Assembly (NCBI GenBank): GCA_028280065.1
Contig: JANQMN010000066.1
Location: forward strand, 1-64,000
DNA: 64,000 nt
Reading direction: 5' to 3'
Source of the DNA: Hahella sp.
GTDB taxonomy: Bacteria; Pseudomonadota; Gammaproteobacteria; Pseudomonadales; Oleiphilaceae
Made by a program: the position numbers and the translations under genes. Positions 36,355 through 44,300 of the stretch are shown here, one piece after another. Position 1 is the first letter of the stretch. Every line of letters starts with the position of its first letter. The notes beneath the pieces are model-generated. The model saw nothing but the letters and a program-made list of their open reading frames with translations, had not been told where the DNA came from and did no database searches.

Positions 36355-36454
36355 CCTTTACCCTTTTCAAACAATACCTTACATATATTAGAAATATCGG
36401 AAGTAAGGGTTTCCGAATATTTTTTCCGAATACTTCACCCTAATTTTTCTCTTT

Positions 36455-37191
36455 TTTTCTACGCTGGCAATTGCCAGCGGACCTATCGAATCCGTCGATG
36501 GCAAAGTGCAGATTAACCAAACAATAGTCATTGGCGCCAGCTATGGCTCACTACTAACGCATGACGGCCGATCTGTCTACGGCGGTGACTATTTGACCCT
36601 TTCCCAGTCCCTTTCCTATTGGGGTGTGTTTGTAATTGATACAGGTATGGCAGGCAGCACCACATTTGACCGGATTTCCTGTTATCCGGAATGCGACCAA
36701 AGAAAATTCTTACCCGGCTACATATCCCAAACCGAGGATTGCAACGCACCACCAAGGGAGACGGCACATTAACCGCTAAGTTTCTCCTAATCACGATGCC
36801 CAACGATTGCCTGCATGCTGACAGTCGAGGTGTAGCAATGCAGGAATCTACTCCCTGTAATTATGATGAGTTGGATGCAGTCGTTGAAAGATTGGCCGAT
36901 GTAGCAAGGATTGCGATTGAGTACGGCATTAAGCCCGTAGTGGCGTACTACCCGGATTGGTGGGACTTAAACCTGGCCGAGTTCCAATGAAACACAGGCG
37001 TGCCTTGGGTGATAGGAGGCAAAGAATATACCTACCTCCAAAAACGACACATGCTGACAATGCGTGCCTTGGATGTCATAACCGTCAACGCCTGGTCACA
37101 TTTCAAAGCACTCCCTGATGGCATCCACCCGGATACCACAACCACATTGCTGGCAGGATTAAAAATCCAAGAAGCGATCTATCAAGACTAA
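36455..37191 (+). pseudogene. Broken SGNH/GDSL-type hydrolase
   Basis: Three ORF pieces together resemble one SGNH hydrolase. The first (to 36772) has a signal-peptide-like stretch without any start codon and a block I variant VIGASYG, where Ser replaces the usual D-S arrangement. A frameshift near 36730–36760 moves the reading to another frame, which carries the block III-like TMPNDC and VVAYYPDWW, and is then cut by an in-frame TGA at 36988–36990. The same frame continues to the block V motif DGIHPD (catalytic Asp and His) and stops at 37191. Missing start, one frameshift and one nonsense codon make it a decayed gene, unless TGA readthrough is invoked, for which there is no sign. Confidence 0.75.
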
Positions 37192-37278
37192 CCGCCCAGC
37201 AAAAGATTGCCTTTGGTCTACTATCAATAGCAAGCCAAGTTCTCAAACAATATTAAAAAAGGAATTGGGGGTTAGCTC

Positions 37279-38265
37279 ATGACGGAAATAATTCAGCAAG
37301 TCGTAGAAAACTACGAAAGAAAAAGCCGTGAACTTACTACCGAAGCAAATGACATATTAAAGCGAATATTCTCACTGATTGGTATAGGAATTGGTATCAT
37401 AATTCTGCTGCCTTATCTATTGAACTTCTTAGACCGAATACTTATCCCTTCTTCCACAAAAATAGAAGTTAGTGATCGTGTAGATAACGTTGACTTACAG
37501 ATCCAGAACACAATTACTTCTATTCCGAAAGGAATCATAAAAAATTTGAAAGTGTCCACAATAGCAGACCTTAATCCACCAATATTTACCGATCAGGGAG
37601 TCGGAGTGATTACTGGTAATCGAGGAGCGTTGCTAGTTTCGATCGATGGCGGTAGAAATTGGACGCCACAAGATTCAGGCACAAGTAGCTACCTTAATCC
37701 ACCTGTGTTTACTAATCGGGGGATCGGAGTGATTACTGGTATTTCAGGAGCGCTTTTAGTTTCAATGGATGGCGGTAGAAATTGGACGCAACTAGATTCC
37801 GGCAGAAATAGATACCTTAATCCACCTGTGTTTACCGACCAGGGAATCGGAGTGATTACCGGTAATCGAGGAGCGTTGCTAGTTTCGATCGATGGCGGTA
37901 AAAACTGGTCTTCATGGAATTCCATCGAAACTAGAGACCTTAATACTCCGATATTTACCGACAAAGGAATCGGTGTAATTACTGGGAGTTCAGGGGTGTT
38001 ATTAGTTTCTACCGATGGCGGTAAAAGCTGGTCGTCACGGAGTTCCAACGAAACTAGAAACCTTAATACTCCGATATTTACAGATAAAGGAATCGGAGTA
38101 ATTACTGGTAATCGAGGAGCGTTGCTGGTTATGGAAAATATAGAACATCTATTGTCGGTACAAAAAATTGAAACATTGGTAGGGGATTTAAGGGACTCGA
38201 CTAGTAGTCAAATAGCCATAAAGCTAGAAGTGCCAAAGGCTTTAGGTGCAGAAAAAACTGTGTAA
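37279..38265 (+). CDS. Membrane-anchored Asp-box (BNR-like) repeat protein
   Basis: 328 residues: a cytoplasmic N-terminus of about 30 residues, one transmembrane helix (about 32–55, Ile/Gly/Leu-rich), a linker, then 4.5 near-identical 41-residue repeats from residue 98. Each repeat contains the Asp-box SxDGGxxW (SIDGGRNW, SMDGGRNW, SIDGGKNW, STDGGKSW) and a GVITG segment. These motifs are those of BNR/sortilin/Ycf48-type beta-propellers, so the outer domain is probably a partial or oligomeric propeller. It ends in a short non-repeat tail. Start: ATG 37279 after GGGGGTTAGCTC. It is convergent with the two-gene unit downstream. Function unknown; the repeat identity suggests recent amplification. 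Confidence 0.8.
   Translation: MTEIIQQVVENYERKSRELTTEANDILKRIFSLIGIGIGIIILLPYLLNFLDRILIPSSTKIEVSDRVDNVDLQIQNTITSIPKGIIKNLKVSTIADLNPPIFTDQGVGVITGNRGALLVSIDGGRNWTPQDSGTSSYLNPPVFTNRGIGVITGISGALLVSMDGGRNWTQLDSGRNRYLNPPVFTDQGIGVITGNRGALLVSIDGGKNWSSWNSIETRDLNTPIFTDKGIGVITGSSGVLLVSTDGGKSWSSRSSNETRNLNTPIFTDKGIGVITGNRGALLVMENIEHLLSVQKIETLVGDLRDSTSSQIAIKLEVPKALGAEKTV
37570..38130 (+). repeat. 4.5 tandem 123-bp repeats inside the Asp-box gene
   Basis: Units start at 37570, 37693, 37816, 37939 and 38062 (last one partial). They differ by scattered substitutions only. Unit length is a multiple of three, so copy number can change without frameshift. Confidence 0.85.
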
Positions 38266-38349
38266 AGGAGAGCCCTAGGGCAGCCGTTTAAAGTTGCCCC
38301 TTTTTTAAGAACTGTTCACACTCCCTACAACCCCGATCTATCCAAACTA

Positions 38350-38547
38350 TCAATCTTGGGAACAGGATTCCTTTGTACGATTTTGGACGGTTACAACAGG
38401 AGTAGATTCAATTTCTCTATCGATTTTTTCTAACTGACTTGCAAACCGAGAAAGCTTATCTACGTTGCGAGATACAAAGGTCGACTCATCAGAAATCCTG
38501 AGTGAATCATTAGAAACCAACAGTTTATATTTTTTAAATGAATCCAT
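38350..38547 (-). CDS. Small coupled protein of unknown function (65 aa)
   Basis: A 65-residue, hydrophilic, probably helical protein (NVDKLSRFASQLEKIDREIE in the middle); no family recognised. Its ATG overlaps the stop codon of the upstream gene (TAATG), and a strong AAAGGGGGG Shine–Dalgarno lies just ahead. Overlap plus ribosome-binding site make it a real, translationally coupled gene rather than a chance ORF. It may act as partner or regulator of the 2-TM/GAF-like protein. It lacks signal peptide and membrane segments, so it should be cytoplasmic. Confidence 0.7.
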   Translation of the reverse strand: MDSFKKYKLLVSNDSLRISDESTFVSRNVDKLSRFASQLEKIDREIESTPVVTVQNRTKESCSQD

Positions 38548-39434
38548 TAGCCCCCCTTTCTATTTGACCATAGCATGATCGAATGTAATGTCAACTCCAG
38601 TTCGATACGTCTACAAATTTCCTTCATAAAGGTTTTGACTGCTTCTACTTGCTTTCTTTCGTCTTTTTCGCACAGCTTTTTGCCGTATGTTACGATAGAT
38701 ATAACGTAGTGGTTCATGCCATCAGGCGTATCCACCATAACAGGATAACAATAAATACTTCCAGTAATGTGTCGCCTGTCTCTTTCTGACAAATGGTAAC
38801 GCCCTTCATCAGCTGCAATATTTTTATCATTAAAATAAACAGGATTACCATCTTCGTAACAATATTTGGCTGCCGACTCCGTGCCGAACAACACAGCGAC
38901 GTCTGTATTCTTCCCTTTATTAGCACCTTCTAAAGCTAATCGATACCATTCCTTGCCAGGATGTTTACCAAATACAGAAACACTTACTTGTTCGTTTTCC
39001 TCTACGAAGTTTCCTTTTAATAAGTTACATGTTTCTTCAGCTATTTTTTCTATTTGAGTAACTGGTTTCGTTATAGCCTGAAATATATCTGCATTAGGAT
39101 TTAGTTTTTTGGATGTTTTCTTAAATCTCTTCGATTTTGTATGTACGATTTTCGATGTGAATTTAATAAACCCTTCTAAAAAACTCGTATACTCTTGATT
39201 CTGCAACTCAACTTGATTATCAATGTAGGCCCTTACAATAAACAAGACCACTTCAAATATTATACAAGTTATATATATGCAAGCATGAATATCCCTATAC
39301 TCCTTAATGAAAGACCATTCATCTCCCCATATATCAAGCGTCCCAAAATACGCCGCTATTAACAACAATATTGCTGCTTGAACTTTGTGATTTATAAGGA
39401 ATACGAAGACAGAACTATTAAGGAGCTTTTCCAT
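38547..39434 (-). CDS. Two-helix membrane protein with C-terminal GAF-like domain
   Basis: 295 residues from ATG 39434; the open frame continues upstream to 39800 but that part is not protein-like. Two transmembrane helices (about residues 8–28 and 45–68) flank a short loop. A basic linker (KSKRFKKTSKKL) and a cytoplasmic domain of about 170 residues follow. This ends in a strand–long helix pattern (YVISIVTYGKKLCEKDERKQ, then a helix to RRIELELTL) typical of the end of GAF domains. The architecture suggests a membrane-linked sensor of a small ligand. It is the first gene of a two-gene operon with the 65-residue protein. The family is not recognised with certainty and GAF is my reading of the fold pattern. 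Confidence 0.65.
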   Translation of the reverse strand: MEKLLNSSVFVFLINHKVQAAILLLIAAYFGTLDIWGDEWSFIKEYRDIHACIYITCIIFEVVLFIVRAYIDNQVELQNQEYTSFLEGFIKFTSKIVHTKSKRFKKTSKKLNPNADIFQAITKPVTQIEKIAEETCNLLKGNFVEENEQVSVSVFGKHPGKEWYRLALEGANKGKNTDVAVLFGTESAAKYCYEDGNPVYFNDKNIAADEGRYHLSERDRRHITGSIYCYPVMVDTPDGMNHYVISIVTYGKKLCEKDERKQVEAVKTFMKEICRRIELELTLHSIMLWSNRKGG

Positions 39435-40135
39435 GCTGGTAACTTTATTATGAGTATTTATCAAGTATTGCTTATGGATTAATTTTTGTCCACTTCTTTG
39501 CTGGAACAGGATAGAAATAGGATTGCCTGCAAGTTTGACCACAAGACTACCACCTACACCACCCCTAACCCATTGTATTAAATAATTTTTTATAGACTGG
39601 TGGTGGACACCTATAGGTGGCCGAAAATTTGTCAAAAGCCGCGAGTCCGCTTCCCCGTGGGTAAAAGCAAGAGCCAGGGTGAAAATTCTTAAACGTGCGA
39701 GTAAAAAAGGGATTGAATCAAGCAAGCTGAAAAAGCGAGAGGAAATATTATTTCCTCTTGGTGGCTGGAAGGTGTTCGGCAAAATCACATTATCAGCCAC
39801 TGAGAGGCTTTTGCATTATTTTTCAACCTCTTACGGTTCTATTTCCGAAGCATCCCCGGCGATGATGGTGAATGGGAATGCTCTGCGATTAAGATTGTCC
39901 GACGCACCATTGAACGGCTTATGGACGAAGGCTACTATCTCAGTGAAGAGGAACTACGCCGGCAGCTTTCCCGTTAGGAGCCATATTTTTGGAGGAAGCG
40001 CCTAACGCTTAACTGTCCTTGCGCGACTGTAAAAACGAGCTTATGCAAAGGTAGCTAAATTTTCTGATAAGTGTTGGATACAAAGGATGATTACCTATAG
40101 CACAGCACAGTACGCTCAATCCGCCCATTTAGCTT
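39435..40135. other. Gene-poor stretch with a gene remnant
   Basis: About 700 bp without an intact gene. On the + strand at 39804–39977 an open frame without start codon encodes a protein-like end (VRRTIERLMDEGYYLSEEEL, then RRQLSR and stop). It is probably the C-terminus of a lost gene, since the frame is closed upstream by TGA at 39801. The remainder shows scattered ORFs with no family features. Confidence 0.45.
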
Positions 40136-40153
40136 TTAGCTTTTAGCTTTTAA
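40128..40153 (+). repeat. Heptanucleotide TTTTAGC tandem repeat
   Basis: Two complete TTTTAGC units flanked by partial ones, spanning the stop codon of the putative immunity gene (stop at 40136–40138). Slippage by one unit would change only the last few residues. Confidence 0.6.
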
Positions 40154-40363
40154 ACCAAACCTGACGATTAGAAAGGCAATTGACACAAGAACACCGTTAA
40201 ATAGCACTAGAAAGAGCACAGGACTTTCCCACTTATCCATATTGGTAGTCTGGCCATAATATGGCGGGCCGCTGCCATAAGCTTCAACGATATTGATGTA
40301 ATTTACATAGATCCCTGCTATCAGCAAAACGGCCAGGCCGAGAAATAGGACTATGTTCTTCAT
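40136..40363 (-). CDS. Two-helix membrane protein, putative immunity to the Tlde1-like effector
   Basis: 75 residues from the ATG at 40363; an in-frame upstream start would lie inside the effector gene. Two transmembrane helices (about residues 4–24 and 48–68) enclose a hydrophilic loop containing GSGPPYYGQTTN, which would face the periplasm if both termini are cytoplasmic. The ATG overlaps the effector stop (ATGA), so it is translationally coupled. Small membrane proteins directly behind periplasm-acting effectors are often immunity proteins. Known Tlde1 immunity proteins are periplasmic and unrelated in sequence, so this is inference from position and topology. Confidence 0.65.
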   Translation of the reverse strand: MKNIVLFLGLAVLLIAGIYVNYINIVEAYGSGPPYYGQTTNMDKWESPVLFLVLFNGVLVSIAFLIVRFGLKAKS

Positions 40364-40884
40364 TGGACTTTTCGATACATCACGGTGGTGGGGACATAGC
40401 AATTTTTATTGCCGTTCAGCTCATTTCTCAAGTCTTCAATAAAATTATTGATACGAATGGTCAAATCGATACAGCCGATACTTCCAAAATATTTACCTCC
40501 ATGGATGAAAAATCCACCACGACCATGGGTTTCGGTATTTGGATATGGGTGGATTGTGACTCTGTAGTCGCCCCAACTCTCGCGTGATGCGCGTTTATAC
40601 CAGGCGTTTTCCCAGATTTCATCGGGATTAATCCAATAAGTACCCTCCGGTATGGGGCCGATATTTTTTGCCTTTTGGCGTTCCAGAGTATAAGAAAATT
40701 TTCCTTGCTCCGGCTTGCCGCTGACGGCGGCATATTGATGCGTTTTCTTTCCACCGGAAAGCGTCAGGATATATCCGTCAAAGAAGATATAGAGATTGGA
40801 CTTGGTTTTATTGAAATCCTTGGGCGTGCAGTGCCCAATGTTTTTGCTGTTGGGGTGATAGCGTTCGGCAGCGTAGTCTGACAC
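40360..40884 (-). CDS. Tlde1/DUF2778-like L,D-transpeptidase-fold effector
   Basis: A 174-residue protein starting at GTG 40884, with AAGGA seven bases upstream. The fold signature of the DUF2778/Tlde1 family is clear: a central GPIPEGTYWI, then GGFFIHGG with the catalytic histidine (His128), and SIGCID with the catalytic cysteine (Cys138). These are L,D-transpeptidase/carboxypeptidase-type enzymes acting on peptidoglycan tetrapeptides. The Salmonella member Tlde1 is a type VI secretion effector. There is no signal peptide, as for T6SS-delivered effectors. No T6SS structural genes are in the window. The coupled two-helix membrane protein downstream is the candidate immunity factor. Confidence 0.85.
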   Translation of the reverse strand: MSDYAAERYHPNSKNIGHCTPKDFNKTKSNLYIFFDGYILTLSGGKKTHQYAAVSGKPEQGKFSYTLERQKAKNIGPIPEGTYWINPDEIWENAWYKRASRESWGDYRVTIHPYPNTETHGRGGFFIHGGKYFGSIGCIDLTIRINNFIEDLRNELNGNKNCYVPTTVMYRKVQ

Positions 40885-41446
40885 TTTTACGTCCTTTTAA
40901 ATTGGTTCCTAAAGGCTGGATTCTACCGGACCAACCCTTTAGTTCGTATCAGCCATTTGGCTTATTTTTGTACTACCTGCAGTGATCAATTTGAGTGTTA
41001 GCCCGAGCAAGTTTATATAACTGCTGGATGTTGGGCGAAGGCATCTCCATATTTTATAGCCTCACAAGTAGACTGTGAGTTATTCACCTTCTGGACTACT
41101 AACCTATTGATTCCTTTACTTTCTTTACAGCATCTTGCTCTAAGTACCAAATCTCAGCACATAACTTATTGGATTTCAACGCTGCCAAGGGTGGCTCCTT
41201 TCGGCCAGAAGGAGGCATTTTAGCATCAAAGCGGGCATGCCTTGTTCCAATTCTCTAAAAGAGCCCCGTCCTGGTTCGAAATACCAGCCGAACGGTCCAC
41301 CACTCATCGATATCTTATTGATTTTAAAAATATTTATGAAAATTAATTCTTATTTTCTGGGGACAAGTTTAATTAAGGTATTGATTTCAATTAATTTTCC
41401 GGTTCGATTCTCCTGAGGGGTCAATTACCAACAAAAGGAGAATAGC
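40885..41446. other. 562-bp AT-rich stretch without a gene
   Basis: No supported ORF. It contains an imperfect hairpin GGCTCCTT/AAGGAGGC (about 41193–41215) and two short segments resembling tRNA T-arms (about 41260–41277 and 41399–41410), which I do not accept as tRNA genes. Confidence 0.5.
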
Positions 41447-41685
41447 ATGAGCATCAAATCCGATTTAACGTCGGAGAATATCTACCCTGCTTTGATGAGT
41501 ACACTGACATGAGCCACGAAGAGAAGATCGAAATGATTGAAGCTTTAAGGCATATCATGGGCATCTTTGTAGACATAGCGTGGGGAGAGGATACAACGAA
41601 CACAATGCTTAGAGAAAAAGTGCTTGAAGAGACTAACTATTCTGAAAGTGACTCTACAAATGGCTCTCAGGAGGCCAGCACGTAG
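41447..41685 (+). pseudogene. Small gene, probably frameshifted (or two overlapping small ORFs)
   Basis: An ATG at 41447 with an excellent ribosome-binding site (AAAAGGAGAATAGC) opens a 21-codon ORF that ends in TGA at 41510–41512. A second 58-codon ORF starts at 41509 (ATGA overlap), MSHEEKIEMIEALRHIMGIF onward, and runs to 41685. A single-base shift near 41496 would fuse them into one protein of about 79 residues reading ...PALDEYTDMSHEEK..., which looks more natural than two genes. The function is unknown; the protein is acidic and helical. The 3' end overlaps the convergent Fic gene by 19 bp. Confidence 0.5.
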
Positions 41686-42704
41686 TATGTACCGCGTCCT
41701 GTCCCTTCGGCCTTTATAAGATTGAGCTTAACCAGCTTATCAAAGTCCAGCTTTCGTGAAGCCAGGCTACGCGAAGATATTTCGCCATATTCACGCTGAG
41801 TAATGCTGCCATGCTTCTCTATATAGGCCAGTATTTCCTTATGGTGAGGTTCCAGACGTGGCCTTATCTCCGCTTGCTCCGGCAAAGTTTTACGCACGCG
41901 GCGAAGCTCATCCAGAATGCCGTCGGCGAAGTATTCCAACCAAGCGGAGAAATCGATGTCTTCTTTCAAATCATAGTAATCACCTTCAAGGCCAACAGCC
42001 TTAAAATAGCGCGTGATATTGCGGTTGTAATAGTTTTCAAAGCTGAATATTTCAAATAAATCCAGCCCGGCTTTCCCCAATATTGCCGTCGTGAACAGCC
42101 TTGTCGTTCTGCCGTTGCCATCAATGAAAGGGTGAATAATCACGCATTGACGGTGGAAAATCCCGGCCAGAATAATCGGATCAATCTTCCCGATATGGCT
42201 TTCAATAAATTTGAACAAATCAATGGTGAGTTTTTTAACGTCTTTACTGTCCGGCGGGATAAAAACAATCTCATCGATTTTCCGTGGATTGCGGATAATG
42301 ACCGGGGCGTTCCGTATCGATCCGCAATGAACGGGATTATCCATCAAGCCGTCAACAACTTGCCCCTGAATTCTCTCCAGAGTCTTTATATTCAGCTTGA
42401 ACTGACCTGAACGCACATCGGCATACAAGGATTGGAGGGCTTTATTGTAGTTCAGCACTTCTTTCTCGGTATCGCGCACATTCTCTTTATGTGTTTTGAG
42501 CAAGCGCTTTACATCCATAAGAGGCAGTGGATTCCCTTCAATACTGGTTGATGCGTAGGCTGACAGCTCTCTTGCTTCAATCTCCAGCTTGGCCAAATCC
42601 TGATCCGTTAAGTGAAACGAACGCAACTCTCCGAGCGATTCTCCTATTTCACGGATCGTCGAAAGAAGTTTGTTGCTAATGGCATATTTAGGCGACCAGT
42701 TCAT
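41667..42704 (-). CDS. Fic family protein with N-terminal inhibitory helix and winged helix
   Basis: 345 residues. The Fic catalytic motif HPFIDGNGRTTR (His191–Arg202) is complete, so nucleotide transfer (usually AMPylation) is possible. The inhibitory motif S-x3-E-G is at residues 52–57 (STSIEG), ahead of the Fic fold, which makes it a class II, autoinhibited Fic protein with the antitoxin-like helix built in. The last ~70 residues form a winged-helix domain (KEILAYIEKHGSITQREYGE), so it may bind DNA. Repeats immediately upstream of the start could be its operator. The target protein is unknown. Gene is single and convergent with the small frameshifted gene. Confidence 0.9.
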   Translation of the reverse strand: MNWSPKYAISNKLLSTIREIGESLGELRSFHLTDQDLAKLEIEARELSAYASTSIEGNPLPLMDVKRLLKTHKENVRDTEKEVLNYNKALQSLYADVRSGQFKLNIKTLERIQGQVVDGLMDNPVHCGSIRNAPVIIRNPRKIDEIVFIPPDSKDVKKLTIDLFKFIESHIGKIDPIILAGIFHRQCVIIHPFIDGNGRTTRLFTTAILGKAGLDLFEIFSFENYYNRNITRYFKAVGLEGDYYDLKEDIDFSAWLEYFADGILDELRRVRKTLPEQAEIRPRLEPHHKEILAYIEKHGSITQREYGEISSRSLASRKLDFDKLVKLNLIKAEGTGRGTYYVLAS

Positions 42705-42713
42705 AGCCTTAAA

Positions 42714-42781
42714 CTAGCCGGAAATTAGCCGTAATGCAATAAGAAGTCTGAGCCGTAAAGTGGCCATAAATTAGCCGTAAT
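42714..42781 (-). promoter_or_regulatory. Repeated elements upstream of fic, possible autoregulatory operator
   Basis: Five related copies of an element reading TTACGGCTA on the coding strand lie in the 68 bp before the fic ATG. The best two are identical over 14 nt (AAATTAGCCGTAAT at 42722–42735 and 42768–42781). The fic product carries a winged helix, so autoregulation is plausible. Confidence 0.5.
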
Positions 42782-43016
42782 TAAATCTATACTCGCCCGG
42801 TGCCTCAAGTAATCACACTCTTCTTCGGTTAAGCCTCTGGAAAACGGTTTGGCCTTACTTTGCTTTGTTCCAACCCTTGAAAAAAGACTCTTCTAGGTCT
42901 ATGTACAGCCTGATCGGTACACCACTCCTTTTCGTTAGCAATCGCCATTAAACAAACTCACTCAAAATGGTCTATGTTTTATCTTCTATATGAGCATGTT
43001 TTGAGGAATAACGCTG

Positions 43017-43583
43017 ATGATAAGAATAATTTCCGTCCTAACACTTTTTACGGTGTTATTTATTGCGACCGGTGCGGCGGCGAAGACTGTAGAAGGCGTC
43101 AATTTACCAGATCAATTCGATGTCGAGGGCACAAGCTTAATGTTAAACGGCGCGGGTGTTCGCAGTAAGTTTTTTATGGACTTGTATGTCGGCGCGCTTT
43201 ATTTGGTGACAAGCTCGACAGATGGCGATGCGGTTACGGCTGCTGACGAGCCGATGAATATCCGCCTGGCGATTATTTCCAGTCTTATCACCAGCGAAAA
43301 AATGGTTGAGGCGACTAACGAAGGATTTGAAAATTCTACCGGTGGAAATACGGGGCCGATCAAGCCACATATCGATGCTTTTATGAACGTCTTTAAAGAA
43401 GAAATCAAAGAAGGTGACCTGTTTGACATCAGCTATAAGAGCGGCACGATAAGAATTGCAAAAAACGGTGACGAAAAAGCGGCAATTGACGGCGGTTTGG
43501 CGTTTAAAAAGGCGGTGTTTGGTATTTGGTTATCGGAAAATCCTGCACAAGAATCGTTAAAGGAAGAAATGCTTGGCGACTAA
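43017..43583 (+). CDS. Chalcone-isomerase-like periplasmic protein
   Basis: 188 residues with a cleavable signal peptide ending near ATGAAAK. The mature part (EGVNLPDQFDVEGTSLMLNG, then FFMDLYVGALYL and later FKEEIKEGDLFDISY) matches the bacterial chalcone-isomerase-like domain (Chalcone_3 type). These proteins share the CHI fold but generally lack flavonoid-isomerase chemistry; they may bind fatty acids or similar ligands in the periplasm. GAGGAA precedes the ATG. It is the first gene of core-like composition after the AT-rich accessory stretch. Single-gene unit. Confidence 0.85.
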   Translation: MIRIISVLTLFTVLFIATGAAAKTVEGVNLPDQFDVEGTSLMLNGAGVRSKFFMDLYVGALYLVTSSTDGDAVTAADEPMNIRLAIISSLITSEKMVEATNEGFENSTGGNTGPIKPHIDAFMNVFKEEIKEGDLFDISYKSGTIRIAKNGDEKAAIDGGLAFKKAVFGIWLSENPAQESLKEEMLGD

Positions 43584-43776
43584 ATTCATGCTGTAAAACC
43601 GAAAACCGTGGAGCGGCTCACGATTCATTTATTACGTCCTGAATAGTCATTCATTTTTTGCCTTCGATTTCATAAATTGCGTGTCCGAATTTGAAGGCAA
43701 TCTTGAGAAGTGGGTGGGGTAAACTATGCTTTCAACAATAGCCTCATACGTTATTCGTTAGCAAGGGTAAAACGGA

Positions 43777-44235
43777 ATGAATATAATCGAGTCACTTAGG
43801 AACCAGATTGGCAGCAACCTCCACACCTCTGAATGGTTAACCATTGACCAAGATCGTGTTGACGGTTTTTCCAAGGCCACCGGCGACTTTCAGTGGATCC
43901 ATAACGATCCTATACGGTCAGCTAAAGAATCCCCCTATGGTGCACCTATCGCCCACGGCTATCTGTTACTTTCGCTATATCCTGTATTACGCGGCATCAT
44001 CGACGAGGAATGCCCTCCTTATCCAGGCGTGAAAACGGTCATCAATTACGGCGCAAACAAGTGCCGCTTTCCCCAGGCGGTAAGAGTTGGGCAGCGCATC
44101 CGAGGGCATGCCGTGCTTATGGCAGTAGAATCTGTGCCACAGGGCTTTCAAACCCTGGAGAAGTATTCTTGGGAAATTGAAGATGAACCCAAGCCTGCAT
44201 GTGTCGCAGAAATTCTGATGCGGTTTTATCTCTAA
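43777..44235 (+). CDS. MaoC-like (R)-hydratase
   Basis: A 152-residue hot-dog-fold hydratase of the MaoC/(R)-specific enoyl-CoA hydratase family. The catalytic hydratase-2 motif is visible as GDFQWIHNDPIRSAKESPYG, with the active-site Asp and His, followed by PIAHGYLLLSL. It is expected to hydrate 2-enoyl-CoA to (R)-3-hydroxyacyl-CoA, feeding PHA synthesis or beta-oxidation; the exact substrate cannot be read. AAGGG precedes the ATG. Ends at a strong terminator; convergent with the giant AAA+ gene. Confidence 0.92.
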   Translation: MNIIESLRNQIGSNLHTSEWLTIDQDRVDGFSKATGDFQWIHNDPIRSAKESPYGAPIAHGYLLLSLYPVLRGIIDEECPPYPGVKTVINYGANKCRFPQAVRVGQRIRGHAVLMAVESVPQGFQTLEKYSWEIEDEPKPACVAEILMRFYL

Positions 44236-44267
44236 ACCACCCAATGTTTGATATTAACTGAATCGTT

Positions 44268-44300
44268 GGCGAATGAGCTTCTCATTCGCCATTTTTATTT
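44268..44300 (+). terminator. Terminator after the MaoC-like gene
   Basis: GGCGAATGAG (44268–44277) and CTCATTCGCC (44281–44290) form a perfect 10-bp stem with a 3-nt loop, followed by ATTTTTATTT. The U-run overlaps the last codons of the convergent AAA+ gene. Confidence 0.9.

Noticed and set aside
37570-38130. Regular 123-bp repeats considered as a CRISPR-like or satellite array
   Set aside because: The repeats are contiguous, without spacers, and lie in frame inside an Asp-box protein gene.
39435-39800. N-terminal extension of the 2-TM/GAF-like ORF
   Set aside because: The open frame continues but composition is unlike protein, it has no ribosome-binding site, and it overlaps a stretch with gene remnants on the other strand. 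The ATG at 39434 directly precedes the first membrane helix.
41255-41290. tRNA-like T-arm followed by a CCA-type end
   Set aside because: The 5-bp stem and 7-nt loop can be drawn, but the loop is out of register with a real T-loop and no anticodon arm, D arm or matching acceptor strand precedes it.
41396-41420. Second GGTTCGATTC-like T-arm sequence
   Set aside because: Isolated motif; no cloverleaf can be built around it.
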